From the NCBI GenBank assembly GCA_044229245.1, contig JBGATI010000024.1, forward strand, positions 1 through 64,000: DNA of 64,000 nt, written 5' to 3'. Source of the stretch: JADJOM01 sp044229245. Its GTDB lineage: Bacteria; Gemmatimonadota; Gemmatimonadetes; Gemmatimonadales; GWC2-71-9. The position numbers and the translations under genes were made by a program. Below, one piece after another: positions 18,484 to 27,356 of the stretch (position 1 is the stretch's first letter; each line of letters opens with the position of its first letter). A model generated the notes under the pieces. It did not search any database, was not told the DNA's origin, and saw nothing but the letters and a program-made list of their open reading frames with translations.

Positions 18484-19053
18484 ATGCAGATTCGACTGGC
18501 AGCGGCCGGGGACATACCCGAGCTGAACGAGCTCATCCCGCGCTCCGCCCGGGCGCTCAGCGCCGGCTTCTACACCGAGCGCGAGACCGAGGCGGCCATC
18601 CGCTACATCTTCGGCGTGGATACCCAGCTGGTCGCGGACCGGTCGTATTTCGTGGTGGAAGAAGACGGCGCCCTGATCGGCTGCGGGGGCTGGAGCCGGC
18701 GCAAGAGTCTCTACGGCGGGGACCAGAAGAAGCAGGGGCCGGACCCCCTGCTCGATCCGGCCACGGATGCGGCCAGAATCCGCGCCTTCTTCGTGCACCC
18801 TGACCACGCCCGGCGCGGGATCGGATCGATGCTGATGCGGGCCTGCATCTCCGCGGCACGCGCGGCGGGATTCGAGCGCCTCGAGCTGGTGGCCACGCTG
18901 CCGGGTGAGCCCCTCTACCGCCGGTTCGGATTCGTCGCGCTCGAGCGCTTCGAGGACACGCTCCCCGATTCAACCCGCGTCCCTGTCGTACGCATGGGTG
19001 CCGCGATTGCCGAGCTGAGCATCCCCGTGCCTCCGCCCGGGGCGCCGGCCTAG
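18484..19053 (+). CDS. GNAT acetyltransferase
   Basis: A 189-residue GNAT protein. The acetyl-CoA loop is HPDHARRGIGSMLM near residue 108. The segment IGCGGWSRRKSLYGGD and the FFVHPDHARRG stretch are typical of a common bacterial GNAT subgroup of unknown substrate. Start chosen at the ATG that gives the normal MQIRLAAAGDIPEL beginning; upstream in-frame sequence overlaps the previous gene and is shadow. Confidence 0.88.
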   Translation: MQIRLAAAGDIPELNELIPRSARALSAGFYTERETEAAIRYIFGVDTQLVADRSYFVVEEDGALIGCGGWSRRKSLYGGDQKKQGPDPLLDPATDAARIRAFFVHPDHARRGIGSMLMRACISAARAAGFERLELVATLPGEPLYRRFGFVALERFEDTLPDSTRVPVVRMGAAIAELSIPVPPPGAPA

Positions 19054-19078
19054 CCGCCCGACCACGGATCCCGATTCC

Positions 19079-19627
19079 ATGCCCAGGCTCTTCGCATTTC
19101 TGCGGGCGATCAACGTTGGTGGTCACACGGTGACGATGGAGGCGCTGCGGGCGCAGTTCATCGCCCTCGGATTCCGGGACGTCGAGACCTTCATCGCGAG
19201 CGGCAATGTGATCTTCTCCTCGCGCAGTTCGGCCGCGGCGACGCTCGAGCGGCGTATCTCGGCTCGGCTCGAGTCGGAACTCGGCTATGCGGTGCCGACT
19301 TTCATCCGAACCGAGGCCGAACTGCTCTCGCTGCTTGGGCACAAGGCCTTCCCCGAGCGGGAATCCAGCAGCGCACACGCGGTCTGGGTCGGACTTGCCG
19401 GCGAAAATGTGGGAGCCGCGGCCGCGCGGGATCTGCTGAGGCTCTCCGGTAGCAACGACCGCTTCCACGTGAATGGCCGGGAGATCTACTGGCTCCGCAA
19501 GACGCGGGAGAGCGACCCCAGCCTCACCAACGCGCGGCTGGAGCGGGTGCTCGGCGGGCCGGCCACCTTCCGGAACCTCAATACCTTCTCCCGCCTCGTC
19601 GCGAAATACGACCTGGGTCCGGGCTGA
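19079..19627 (+). CDS. DUF1697 family protein
   Basis: A 182-residue protein with the family's diagnostic N-terminus: FLRAINVGGHTVTMEALR followed by FIASGNVIFSS near residue 40. DUF1697 proteins have a ferredoxin-like fold and no established activity. The C-terminal TNARLERVLGGPATFRNLNT is also typical. Complete, with ordinary length. Confidence 0.92.
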   Translation: MPRLFAFLRAINVGGHTVTMEALRAQFIALGFRDVETFIASGNVIFSSRSSAAATLERRISARLESELGYAVPTFIRTEAELLSLLGHKAFPERESSSAHAVWVGLAGENVGAAAARDLLRLSGSNDRFHVNGREIYWLRKTRESDPSLTNARLERVLGGPATFRNLNTFSRLVAKYDLGPG

Positions 19628-19658
19628 TCCCCGCATCGGTACCCGCGAAGCAGCCGAT

Positions 19659-19664
19659 TATCTT
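19659..19664 (+). promoter_or_regulatory. -10 box TATCTT six bases before an ATG (leaderless start)
   Basis: TATCTT ends six bases before the ATG at 19671, so transcription would begin at or next to the initiation codon. No ribosome site precedes the ATG (CCTCC only). Confidence 0.5.
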
Positions 19665-19670
19665 GCCTCC

Positions 19671-20321
19671 ATGACCACGCACCGTCCCCAATCCCGCCGG
19701 GAAGAGCTGCTGAACGCCCTGACCCACGGCTCCGGTCTCGGCGCCAGCCTGATCGGATTCCCGCTGCTGCTCCTGGTGGCGATGCGGGGCGGTGACACGC
19801 TCCAGATTGTCGGCTGCGCCATCTTCGCCGTATCCCTCGTGCTGCTCTATGGCGCGTCCACGGTCTACCACGCCCTGCCGGCCTCGCCAGCGAAGCAGAC
19901 CCTCCGGCTCCTCGACCATATCGCGATCTACCTCCTGATCGCGGGGACCTACACGCCCTTCGCGCTCGGGGTCCTGCGCGGCGGCTGGGGCTGGACGCTG
20001 CTGGCGCTCATCTGGGTGCTCGCCGCGCTCGGGATTCTCTCGAAGATCTTCCTCGGGCACCGCTATCCTCGGATCTCGACAGCGATGTACCTGGGCATGG
20101 GCTGGATGGCCATCTTCGCCATTGGCCCGCTGGCGACGGCACTGCCCCCCGACGGACTGGCCTGGCTGATCGCCGGCGGGCTCTGCTACACCCTGGGCGT
20201 CGTCTTCTACGTGCAGGACTGGCGCCGTTACCGTCACGCCGTGTGGCACCTCTTCGTGCTCGGTGGCAGCGCCTTCCATTACGCGGCCGTCCTCCGCTAC
20301 GCCACGGGAGCGGCGCACTGA
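19671..20321 (+). CDS. Hemolysin III / YqfA family membrane protein
   Basis: A 216-residue integral membrane protein of the PAQR-related hemolysin III family, with seven likely membrane helices. Conserved features: an early REELLNALTHGSG segment, STVYHALP near residue 64, LDHIAIYLLIAGTYTP near 85 and the C-terminal VWHLFVLGGSAFHY; the His residues are proposed metal ligands in the superfamily. The hemolysin name is historical. The ATG is placed directly behind a -10-like TATCTT. Confidence 0.92.
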   Translation: MTTHRPQSRREELLNALTHGSGLGASLIGFPLLLLVAMRGGDTLQIVGCAIFAVSLVLLYGASTVYHALPASPAKQTLRLLDHIAIYLLIAGTYTPFALGVLRGGWGWTLLALIWVLAALGILSKIFLGHRYPRISTAMYLGMGWMAIFAIGPLATALPPDGLAWLIAGGLCYTLGVVFYVQDWRRYRHAVWHLFVLGGSAFHYAAVLRYATGAAH

Positions 20322-20347
20322 CGGCGGCCAGCCGGGAGCCGGAGGCC

Positions 20348-20851
20348 GTGCTCGAGACGGATCGCCTCGTGCTGCGGCGCTTCGGCCTCGACGACGCGCC
20401 CTTCATCCTGGTGCTGCTGAACGATCCTGCATTCCTCCGTTATATCGGCGACAAGGGGGTCCGCACGCTCGAAGATGCGGCCGCCTACCTGACCAACGGC
20501 CCGCTGGCCAGCTACGCGGCGCACGGCTTCGGGCTGTATGTGGTCCAACGGAAGCCGGATGCCACCCCGCTCGGCATGTGCGGGTTGCTCCAGCGGGATT
20601 ACCTCCCTGACCCCGATATCGGCTTCGCCTTCCTCCCCGAGTACTGCGGTCTGGGCTTTGCCCGGGAGTCCGCCGCCGCCGTACTCGAGCAGGGTCGCTC
20701 AGCGTTCGGGATCAGCCGCTTCCTCGCCGTCACTGACCTCGACAACCAGAGCTCCATCCGGCTGCTCGAGAGACTCGGCTTCGCATTGGAGGGGTTGATC
20801 ACACCGCCCGGTCGTGAGGAGACACTCAGGCTCATGGCGAAGAGCCTCTAG
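20348..20851 (+). CDS. RimJ/RimL-type GNAT acetyltransferase
   Basis: A 167-residue GNAT protein with the RimJ/RimL-like opening LETDRLVLRRFGLDDAPFI, the late motif PDIGFAFLPEYCGLGFARE (acetyl-CoA loop GLGFARE) and the end region DNQSSIRLLERLGF. These enzymes acetylate protein N-termini or small amines; the substrate is unknown. GTG start chosen because it has GGGAG at a nine-base distance and gives the usual start of the fold. Confidence 0.87.
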   Translation: MLETDRLVLRRFGLDDAPFILVLLNDPAFLRYIGDKGVRTLEDAAAYLTNGPLASYAAHGFGLYVVQRKPDATPLGMCGLLQRDYLPDPDIGFAFLPEYCGLGFARESAAAVLEQGRSAFGISRFLAVTDLDNQSSIRLLERLGFALEGLITPPGREETLRLMAKSL

Positions 20852-20862
20852 CCGGTCCCCGT

Positions 20863-20868
20863 TATCCT
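20863..20868 (+). promoter_or_regulatory. -10 box TATCCT six bases before an ATG (leaderless start)
   Basis: TATCCT ends six bases before the ATG at 20875, the same spacing as at 14714 and 19659. No Shine-Dalgarno sequence lies between. Confidence 0.5.
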
Positions 20869-20874
20869 TCTGGC

Positions 20875-21636
20875 ATGCTGCCGATCGTTCGCAACCTCAC
20901 CGCCCAGCACCGGACGGCCTCGACCAACCTGCGCCTGGGCGCGACGCTGGCCTTCGTGGCCGGGGCCACCAACGCCGGCGGCTTTCTCGCGGTGGGCCGC
21001 TACACCTCGCATATGACCGGCATCGTCTCCTCCATGGCGGACGACCTCGCGCTCGGGAACGTCGCGCTCGCCGGGGCGGGACTCGCCGCCTTCAGCGCCT
21101 TCCTGTTCGGCGCCCTCACCACGGCCATTGCCATCAACTGGGCCCGTCGGCGCCACCTTCGCAGCCAGTTTGCGCTGCCGCTCCTGCTCGAGTCCGTCCT
21201 GCTGCTCGGTTTCGGCCTTATGGGCTCCACCATCAGTCAGCACACCGCCCTGCTGATGCCGGCGACCGTGCTGCTGCTCTGCTTCCTGATGGGACTCCAG
21301 AACGCGGTCATCACCAAGGTGAGCCGGGCCGAGATCCGGACCACACACGTCACCGGCCTCGTGACCGACATGGGCATCGAACTGGGCAAGCTGCTGTACC
21401 TGAATCGTGCCCACAACGAACCGCCCGTGCTCGCGAACCGCGCGAAGCTCCGGGTGCACTTTCTGCTGATCGGCAGCTTCTTCGGTGGCGGGGTCTGTGG
21501 CGCCCTCGGGTTCAAGCGGCTTGGTTACGCCGTGACGATCCCCCTCGCACTGCTGCTGGCGCTCCTGGCCACGCGTCCGCTGTTCGAAGACTTTCAGGCG
21601 CGCCGGCGGCTCGCCCGCAAGCAGGCCTCGGATTGA
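20875..21636 (+). CDS. DUF1275 (YoaK) family membrane protein
   Basis: A 253-residue protein with about six membrane helices. The N-terminal GATLAFVAGATNAGGFLAVG and YTSHMTG (residues about 22-48) are the family signature, followed by QNAVITKVSRAEIRTTHVTG near residue 143. Role unknown; the family is widespread in bacteria. It is the first gene of a small + strand group and is preceded by a leaderless-type promoter. Confidence 0.92.
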   Translation: MLPIVRNLTAQHRTASTNLRLGATLAFVAGATNAGGFLAVGRYTSHMTGIVSSMADDLALGNVALAGAGLAAFSAFLFGALTTAIAINWARRRHLRSQFALPLLLESVLLLGFGLMGSTISQHTALLMPATVLLLCFLMGLQNAVITKVSRAEIRTTHVTGLVTDMGIELGKLLYLNRAHNEPPVLANRAKLRVHFLLIGSFFGGGVCGALGFKRLGYAVTIPLALLLALLATRPLFEDFQARRRLARKQASD

Positions 21637-21660
21637 ACCGTCGTGCCAGGATGATGCTCC

Positions 21661-22005
21661 GTGATGGATGAACAACCGCTCGCGCAGCAGTTGACCACAC
21701 TCGCCCAGCTCCTCGCGGAGGTGGATGCCCGCCTCGCCCGCGCACCGGCCGCGCCGGCGGGCCTCGAGCATCTGAAGCGATCGGTCGATGGACTCAGAAC
21801 GAGCATGTGGGCGGTGCTTTCGGCCGGGACCGGCCTGACCGCGCCCGTTCGGGTGGAGCGACTCAAGCTCCGGCGTGCCATCGAGGGGCTCCGGCTCATT
21901 CAGGAGGAGCTGGCGGCGCGTCCTGGTGCGCCGCGCCATCCCGAGCATGCCGAGCTGCTCGAGGTGGCGCGCGCCCTGATCGCGCAACTGGACCCGCCGC
22001 ACTGA
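21661..22005 (+). CDS. Helical hypothetical protein, paralogue of 49922-50278
   Basis: A 114-residue, probably all-helical protein. It shares a pattern with the protein at 49922: AP-x-GLE-x-LK followed by VD, RTS-x-WAVLSA, then R-x-RLRR, and HPEH near the end. About 40% of aligned positions look identical by eye. No known domain recognised. Double Met at the start (ATG 21664 is the alternative). Confidence 0.75.
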   Translation: MMDEQPLAQQLTTLAQLLAEVDARLARAPAAPAGLEHLKRSVDGLRTSMWAVLSAGTGLTAPVRVERLKLRRAIEGLRLIQEELAARPGAPRHPEHAELLEVARALIAQLDPPH

Positions 22006-22047
22006 ATCCGGTGCCGCTGACACACTTCCCCGGAACGTGAGGTCTCC

Positions 22048-22410
22048 ATGGTGACGAAGGTGAACCTCCGGCAGAAGCTGGCGCTCTTCAGCGACCAGTG
22101 GAGCCCCAAGGTGCTCGCCGACTTGAACGACAGCCACGTGAAGGTGGCCAAGGTGCAGGGCGAGTTCGTCTGGCACAATCACGCCGACGAGGACGAGCTC
22201 TTCCTGATCCTCCATGGCCGCCTGACGATCGAGCTGCGCGATGGCAGCGTGACCCTCGAGCCGGGCGAGTTCGTGGTGATCCCCAAGGGAGTCGATCACC
22301 GCCCGGTCGCGGAGGAGGAGGTGCACCTGCTGCTCATCGAGCCGAAGGCGATCAAGCACACCGGTGGCGTCGCCGACCCGCGGACGGTGACGGACTGGCA
22401 GCGGCTCTGA
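22048..22410 (+). CDS. Cupin-domain protein
   Basis: A 120-residue single-cupin protein. Motif 1 is WHNHADEDELFLILHGRL near residue 38 (two His and Glu as metal ligands), motif 2 is PGEFVVIPKGVDHRPVA near residue 73 (third His). The metal and substrate are unknown. The start ATG lies nine bases after GAGG. Compact, standard length for the family. Confidence 0.9.
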   Translation: MVTKVNLRQKLALFSDQWSPKVLADLNDSHVKVAKVQGEFVWHNHADEDELFLILHGRLTIELRDGSVTLEPGEFVVIPKGVDHRPVAEEEVHLLLIEPKAIKHTGGVADPRTVTDWQRL

Positions 22411-22480
22411 CCCCGCCCGACGACCGGACGCGGCGAACCCGCGGAGGTCGTGCGAGCCTGCACGAAAGGAACCAGCTGGG

Positions 22481-24238
22481 ATGGCATCACGTCTGAGGAG
22501 CATCGCCCGGAGGACTCTCGCGGCAGCTGCTGCGGCACTCGCGCTGTCTGCCGCCTCGGCCCGCGCCCAGGCCCGGGACAGCTGGGCCGCCCACGGCCAT
22601 GACTTCGGTGGGCAGCGCTTCTCGCCGCTTACCAGCATCAATACCGCGAACGTGACCCGCCTCGCGCCGGCGTGGACCTACCACAGTGGAGTCACCGCCA
22701 CTTTCCAGACCACGCCCATCGTGGTCGACACGGTGATGTACGTCTCGCTCCCCTTCAGCAGCGTCGTGGCGCTCGACGCCCGGGACGGGCATGAAATCTG
22801 GCGGTACACGCATGCGTCCCGGACCACGAAGATCTGCTGCGGACCGGCGAATCGCGGCGTCGCGGTGGCCGAGGGCCGGGTCCATGTCGGGACGGTCGAT
22901 GGCCGGCTGATCGCGCTCGATGCCGGGACCGGCGCAAAGCTGTGGGACGTCACCGTCGCCGAATACCAGGGAACGACCGAGGCGACCACTCAGCTCCGCG
23001 GCGACGACCCACTGTCGCAGGTCGGGGCCAACGGTTCGACCGGCGTCGGCATCGGCATGGCACCGCTGGTGTATGAGGGCAAGGTCTTCGTCGGAATCGC
23101 GGGCGTCGGGTACGGGCTCCACCCGGATCAGGGGCTCGCGGTCGTCGGCGTCTCCGGTCAGTACGGCCGCCCGGGGCTCATGGCGGCGTTCGATGCGAAG
23201 ACCGGCAAAGTGCTGTGGCGCTTCGATGTCACCGGCCCGGGATGGGAGGGAGACTTCCGGAACACCACGCTGGACGGCGTGCCCATGCACCGCGACATCG
23301 CGCGCGAGCGGGCCGAGGCGCCCCAGCATCGCGACGCCTGGCGCTACGGCGGAGGGTCGATCTATGCCACCCCGGTGGTGGATACCGAGCGGAAGCTGCT
23401 CATCTTCGGCACGGGCAATCCGTCCCCGCAGATGGCCGATGCCTCCCGCCCAGGCGACAACCTCTATACCTCCTCGCTGATCGCCCTCGACCTCCGAACC
23501 GGCAGGATGGTCTGGCATTATCAGCAGACGCCGCACGATCAATGGGGGTACGACGTCGCGAGCTCTCCGGTGCTGCTCGACGTGACCCGCGAGGGACGGA
23601 GGATCCCCGCGGTGGCACATGCCAGCAAGACCGGCTGGGTCTTCATTCACGACCGGCGCGACGGTCACCTGCTCTTCAAGTCGGAGCCGTTCGTCCCCCA
23701 GCGCAATCTGTTCACGCCGCCGCAACCGGGTGAGGGTGTCGTGATCGCCCCCGGCATCGCGGGTGGCGCCAACTGGTCGCCTTCGGCCTACGATCCCGAG
23801 CAGCAGCTCTTCTTCGTCGGCGCGCTCCATCTGCCGACGGTCTATGTCGCCCACGAAGTCCAGCGCCCCGACGGCACGACGCTGCAGTATGCCAGCACGC
23901 AGAACACCGAGGAGAAGTGGGGTACCCTCACCGCCCTCGACCTCGCGCAGCAGGGTCGCATCCGCTGGCAGGTGCGCACCGAGGAGCCGCTCGTCGGCGG
24001 CGTCCTGGCGACAGCGGGCGGCCTGCTCTTCTCGGGCGCGGGCAAGGGCGTGTTCGCGGCGTTCGATGGCGGCACCGGGGCGCAGCTCTGGTCCTACCAG
24101 TGCGCCGCCGGCGTGAACGCTCCTCCAATCACCTACGCCGTGCGCGGCAGGCAGTACGTCGCGGTCGCGGTGGGGGGCAACGCCCTCTTCGGCTTCACGC
24201 AGGGCGACATGGTGATGGCATTCGCCCTTCCCGAGTGA
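22481..24238 (+). CDS. PQQ-dependent quinoprotein dehydrogenase
   Basis: A 585-residue periplasmic enzyme with a signal peptide (cut near ASARAQ, residue 30) and an eight-bladed PQQ propeller. The vicinal Cys119-Cys120 in TKICCGPANRG is the disulfide ring known from PQQ alcohol dehydrogenases, and W-rich blade motifs (GHEIWRY, TGKVLWRF, GAQLWSY) recur. There is no C-terminal cytochrome c domain (no CxxCH), so an external electron acceptor is needed. No pqq synthesis genes are in the window. The substrate, probably an alcohol or sugar, cannot be fixed. Confidence 0.88.
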   Translation: MASRLRSIARRTLAAAAAALALSAASARAQARDSWAAHGHDFGGQRFSPLTSINTANVTRLAPAWTYHSGVTATFQTTPIVVDTVMYVSLPFSSVVALDARDGHEIWRYTHASRTTKICCGPANRGVAVAEGRVHVGTVDGRLIALDAGTGAKLWDVTVAEYQGTTEATTQLRGDDPLSQVGANGSTGVGIGMAPLVYEGKVFVGIAGVGYGLHPDQGLAVVGVSGQYGRPGLMAAFDAKTGKVLWRFDVTGPGWEGDFRNTTLDGVPMHRDIARERAEAPQHRDAWRYGGGSIYATPVVDTERKLLIFGTGNPSPQMADASRPGDNLYTSSLIALDLRTGRMVWHYQQTPHDQWGYDVASSPVLLDVTREGRRIPAVAHASKTGWVFIHDRRDGHLLFKSEPFVPQRNLFTPPQPGEGVVIAPGIAGGANWSPSAYDPEQQLFFVGALHLPTVYVAHEVQRPDGTTLQYASTQNTEEKWGTLTALDLAQQGRIRWQVRTEEPLVGGVLATAGGLLFSGAGKGVFAAFDGGTGAQLWSYQCAAGVNAPPITYAVRGRQYVAVAVGGNALFGFTQGDMVMAFALPE

Positions 24239-24281
24239 GCAGCCCCTCCATGACGTGCCCTGCCTGCGCGGGAGGTTGTTC

Positions 24282-24710
24282 GTGAGCAGCGATCTGCGAC
24301 TGGGTACCAGACGCACCGGCCGCCTCGCCGCCGGGCTCGCCGCATCCGCCACGCTGTCCCTCGCGGGATTCGTCGCGGTCTCGGAGATCGATCCGGTCCT
24401 GCATCTCTACGACGGACTCTGGATGTTCGCCGGGGCGAGCGTTGCCTTTGCCTGCATTGCCCCGGTGGTGAAGCGGTGGCGCCGCGAACCGGCGCTGGCC
24501 CTCATCGCCGCCGGGGTCGCCGCCGGCGCCTGGTGTCCGCTGGTGCTCCTCGCGCTCCGGGCCCACATCCCGGTGCTTGCGAGGCTCAAGGGCTCGATCT
24601 TCCTGAGCAGCGGCGATGTGATCGGCGTCGCGCTGCCGGTCGGAGCGACGCTGGCCTGGTTCGCGCTGGGCGAACACCGGCCCGCCTCCGGCACGGACCG
24701 GCAGACCTAG
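24282..24710 (+). CDS. Small membrane protein, unknown family
   Basis: A 142-residue protein with about four hydrophobic segments (roughly residues 12-32, 40-60, 68-92, 103-125). The GTG start has GGAGG six bases upstream, better than an in-frame ATG at 24255. It lies 43 bases after the PQQ enzyme. No domain recognised; a role linked to the quinoprotein is only suggested by position. Confidence 0.7.
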   Translation: MSSDLRLGTRRTGRLAAGLAASATLSLAGFVAVSEIDPVLHLYDGLWMFAGASVAFACIAPVVKRWRREPALALIAAGVAAGAWCPLVLLALRAHIPVLARLKGSIFLSSGDVIGVALPVGATLAWFALGEHRPASGTDRQT

Positions 24711-24738
24711 CAGCGATGCCACCGGAGACCGGAATCCG

Positions 24739-25431
24739 ATGAGCGATCGACGGAAGCTGGTGCCATTCGATGCCGAGCACTTTTCACGGCGCGCGGCGGC
24801 CGGGGAGCGCGTCGATCCCGCCGCGGCGTTCCGGCATGCGTGGCGCACCAACTTCTGGAGCGGACCCGAATCCCACTCGGGCCAGGGATCGAGCCTGGAT
24901 CAGACCGCCCGCCTGCGTGAGGCGCTGCCGTCGCTGCTCAGCCGCCACGGCGTGGGGTCACTGCTCGATCTTCCCTGCGGCGACTGCCACTGGATTTCGC
25001 AGGTGCCGCTGCCCGGTATCACCTACACCGGCGGCGACCTCCTGCCCGAGATTGTGGAAGGCAACCGCGCCCGCTTCGCCGGTTCCGGGCGAAGATTCCT
25101 GCAGCTCGACCTCACCAGCTCACGGCTTCCCACTGCCGATCTGCTCCTCTGCCGGGATGCGCTGGTGCATCTTTCGTTCGCGGACATCGTCGCCGCACTC
25201 GGGAACCTTCGCTCCTCCTCCATCGGCCTCCTGCTCACGACGACGTTCCCGGGCGAAGCCGTGAACCAGGACATCACCACGGGCGACTGGCGCCCCCTGA
25301 ATCTCGAATGCGCTCCCTTTGGCTTTCCGGCGCCGATCGAGCGTTTCAACGAAGGGTGTACCGAAGGAGAGGGCCAGTTCGCGGACAAGTCCCTCGGTCT
25401 CTGGCGCGTCGAGGACCTGCCGGAATTCTGA
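24739..25431 (+). CDS. Class I SAM-dependent methyltransferase
   Basis: A 230-residue methyltransferase. Motif I is LLDLPCGDCHW near residue 75, with the Gly-rich loop altered to PCGDC. An acidic residue follows in TGGDLLPEIVEG, and LLLCRDALVHLSF is the motif IV region. The substrate is unknown. The start ATG lies right after a short gap; an N-terminal helical extension of about 60 residues precedes the SAM domain. Confidence 0.85.
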   Translation: MSDRRKLVPFDAEHFSRRAAAGERVDPAAAFRHAWRTNFWSGPESHSGQGSSLDQTARLREALPSLLSRHGVGSLLDLPCGDCHWISQVPLPGITYTGGDLLPEIVEGNRARFAGSGRRFLQLDLTSSRLPTADLLLCRDALVHLSFADIVAALGNLRSSSIGLLLTTTFPGEAVNQDITTGDWRPLNLECAPFGFPAPIERFNEGCTEGEGQFADKSLGLWRVEDLPEF

Positions 25432-25477
25432 CCCGATGTCCACCGCCGCCAGGCCATGCCGAACCGGAGTCGCTCGC

Positions 25478-25777
25478 ATGCACTACCTCCTGATGTACGA
25501 CGTCGTGGATGACTACGTCAGCCGTCGAGGCGCCTTCCGCGCGGCGCATCTTGAACTCGGCCGGCAGGCCGTCGCGCGTGGTGAGCTGCTCCTCGGTGGA
25601 GCGGTCGGCGATCCGGTCGACGGTGCCGTCCTGCTCTTCCAGGGAGACGATCCTGCTGCGGCGGAACGATTCGCGATGTCCGATCCCTACGTCCTCAATG
25701 GGCTGGTGACCCGCTGGCGGGTGCGTCCCTGGGCCACGGTCGTCGGTCCGGACGCGGCCGTGCGTGTCGCACCCTGA
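25478..25777 (+). CDS. YciI-like (YCII-related) protein
   Basis: A 99-residue dimeric ferredoxin-like protein. It begins MHYLLMYDVVDDYVSRRGAF and continues with AHLELGRQAVARGELLLGGA, with ADPY-like MSDPYVLNGLVTRW near the end; His and Asp in these motifs are the proposed active site of YciI proteins. Role unknown. GGAG eight bases before the ATG. Confidence 0.88.
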   Translation: MHYLLMYDVVDDYVSRRGAFRAAHLELGRQAVARGELLLGGAVGDPVDGAVLLFQGDDPAAAERFAMSDPYVLNGLVTRWRVRPWATVVGPDAAVRVAP

Positions 25778-25789
25778 TCGGATGCCACC

Positions 25790-26647
25790 GTGGAGCTCTG
25801 CTTCGCTACCTGCCTGACTCGGCCCCGGATCACCGACGACGACGCCATCCTCGCCCGGGCTCTCGACGACCTCGGTGTACAGGTGCACGCTCGCCCCTGG
25901 CAGGAGATCGAGCCCTCGCCGGGTGCCGCCACGACCCTGCTGCGCTCGACCTGGGATTACTACCGCCACCCGCGAGAATTCCACCGCTGGCTCTGCCGCA
26001 TGGGCGAGGCCCGCGCCCGCCTGCTCAATCCTGCCGCCACGGCGCTCGGCAACATGGACAAGTGGTACCTCCGCGAGCTGGAACACTGCGGGTTCCCGCT
26101 TCCGCGGACACGATGGCTGGACCGGCCGGAGCGCACCAGTGTCGCACGCATCCTCGAGGAAGAACGATGGGAACGCGCCGTGCTCAAGCCGCGCGTCAGC
26201 GCGGGCTCCCACGGGACCATCCTCATCGAGGACGTCGCATGTCTGAGCAATGAGGCGCTCATCCCTGCCCAGGAGGCAGGTGGCTTGGTGCAGGAGTTCC
26301 TTCCGGAGATCCAGGACGAGGGTGAGCTGTCGCTGATGTTCTTCGGAGGAGAGTTCAGCCACGCGATCCGCAAGCAGCCTCGGCCCGGGGACTTCCGAGT
26401 CCAGTCGAAGCATGGGGGTGACACTGGTGTCGCGACGCCATCGCCAGGCACCCTCGCGCTCGGCCATTCGCTGGTGGCGACCATCCCGCCGCCCTGCCCA
26501 TACGCCAGAGTGGACATCGTGGAGACCCGTCGCGGCCCGCTCCTGATGGAGCTGGAGCTGATCGAGCCGGAGCTGTTCTTCCGCCATGCGCCTGACTCGG
26601 CGTCCCGGCTGGCCTGGGTGATCCACCGTCACCTCGCGGAAGACTGA
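25790..26647 (+). CDS. ATP-grasp ligase, RimK/DcsG-like
   Basis: A 285-residue ATP-grasp enzyme joining a carboxylate to an amine or thiol at ATP cost. Features: LLRSTWDYYRHPREF near residue 50, AVLKPRVSAGSHGT near 131 (ATP-binding Lys), LVQEFLPEIQDEGELSLMFF near 168 and the metal-binding end PLLMELELIEPELFF. The last motif resembles the DcsG cyclo-ligase and glutathione-synthetase branch. A GTG start at 25790 fits the gene packing. No amino-acid biosynthesis partner is adjacent, so the product is unknown. Confidence 0.85.
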   Translation: MELCFATCLTRPRITDDDAILARALDDLGVQVHARPWQEIEPSPGAATTLLRSTWDYYRHPREFHRWLCRMGEARARLLNPAATALGNMDKWYLRELEHCGFPLPRTRWLDRPERTSVARILEEERWERAVLKPRVSAGSHGTILIEDVACLSNEALIPAQEAGGLVQEFLPEIQDEGELSLMFFGGEFSHAIRKQPRPGDFRVQSKHGGDTGVATPSPGTLALGHSLVATIPPPCPYARVDIVETRRGPLLMELELIEPELFFRHAPDSASRLAWVIHRHLAED

Positions 26648-26671
26648 CCGCCTCCGGGCGAGTCGCCCCGC

Positions 26672-26699
26672 TTGCTCTCCCCCGTCCGGGCCCTAGAAT
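26672..26699 (+). promoter_or_regulatory. Promoter TTGCTC-16-TAGAAT
   Basis: TTGCTC (26672-26677), a 16-base spacer and TAGAAT (26694-26699) lie upstream of the SRPBCC gene. Transcription would start near 26706, leaving a short leader with CGGAGGG before the ATG at 26723. Confidence 0.6.
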
Positions 26700-26722
26700 G
26701 AAATCCTTCCCCGGAGGGTGAC

Positions 26723-27154
26723 ATGTCGGACATCCTGCATCAGTTTCCGGTCTCGGCACCCGTCGCGAGCGTGTTTGAGGCAGTGAGCTCCCCCGCCGGG
26801 CTGGACCAGTGGTGGACCGCCCGCGCGGCCGGCACACCCCGGCCTGGTGCGGTCTATCAGCTCTGGTTCGGGCCCGAGTACGATTGGCGCGCCACGGTGA
26901 CGGAGTGCCGGCCCGACGCCGCCTTCGAGCTGCAGGTGACCGTCGCCATGCCCGATTGGCTGGGGACACGAATCCGCTTCGAGCTCGAGGCCGATCAGGG
27001 TGGGACCAGCGTACGATTCGCGCACTCGGGCTGGCCCGAGGCAAGCGAGCACTTCCGCATCTCCTCCTACTGCTGGGCGATGTACCTCCGCATCCTCAAG
27101 CGGCATCTCGAGTACGGCGAGCAGGTTCCCTACGAGCGGCGACTCGAGGTCTAG
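26723..27154 (+). CDS. SRPBCC (AHSA1-like) family protein
   Basis: A 143-residue ligand-binding helix-grip protein. It opens HQFPVSAPVASVFEAVSSPAGLDQWW, the usual START/AHSA1 N-terminus, and ends with the long helix containing SYCWAMYLRILKRHLEYG. These proteins bind hydrophobic ligands or act as co-chaperone-like factors; the ligand is unknown. It has its own promoter and a good ribosome site. Confidence 0.9.
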   Translation: MSDILHQFPVSAPVASVFEAVSSPAGLDQWWTARAAGTPRPGAVYQLWFGPEYDWRATVTECRPDAAFELQVTVAMPDWLGTRIRFELEADQGGTSVRFAHSGWPEASEHFRISSYCWAMYLRILKRHLEYGEQVPYERRLEV

Positions 27155-27356
27155 CGTGATGGCAGTCCGGACCAGCGAATCCCCCGGCCGGGACGCTGCC
27201 GCTGGACGCGAGACCGGGGACGGTCCATTCTTCGGTGCAGTGGTGCGTGCGGACCATCCCCCATCCAGGGCGATCCATTCCATCCTCCTTTCCTTCCGGC
27301 GCAGGGCGTGACCGTCCCAGCCGAGCATTCGGCGGCCGAACGCTGCCGGCGCCGTC

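Noticed and set aside
27159..27311. Fifty-codon frame in the gap between the SRPBCC gene and 27357
   Set aside because: No ribosome site, no promoter, and the sequence is not family-like. The 202-base gap seems empty.
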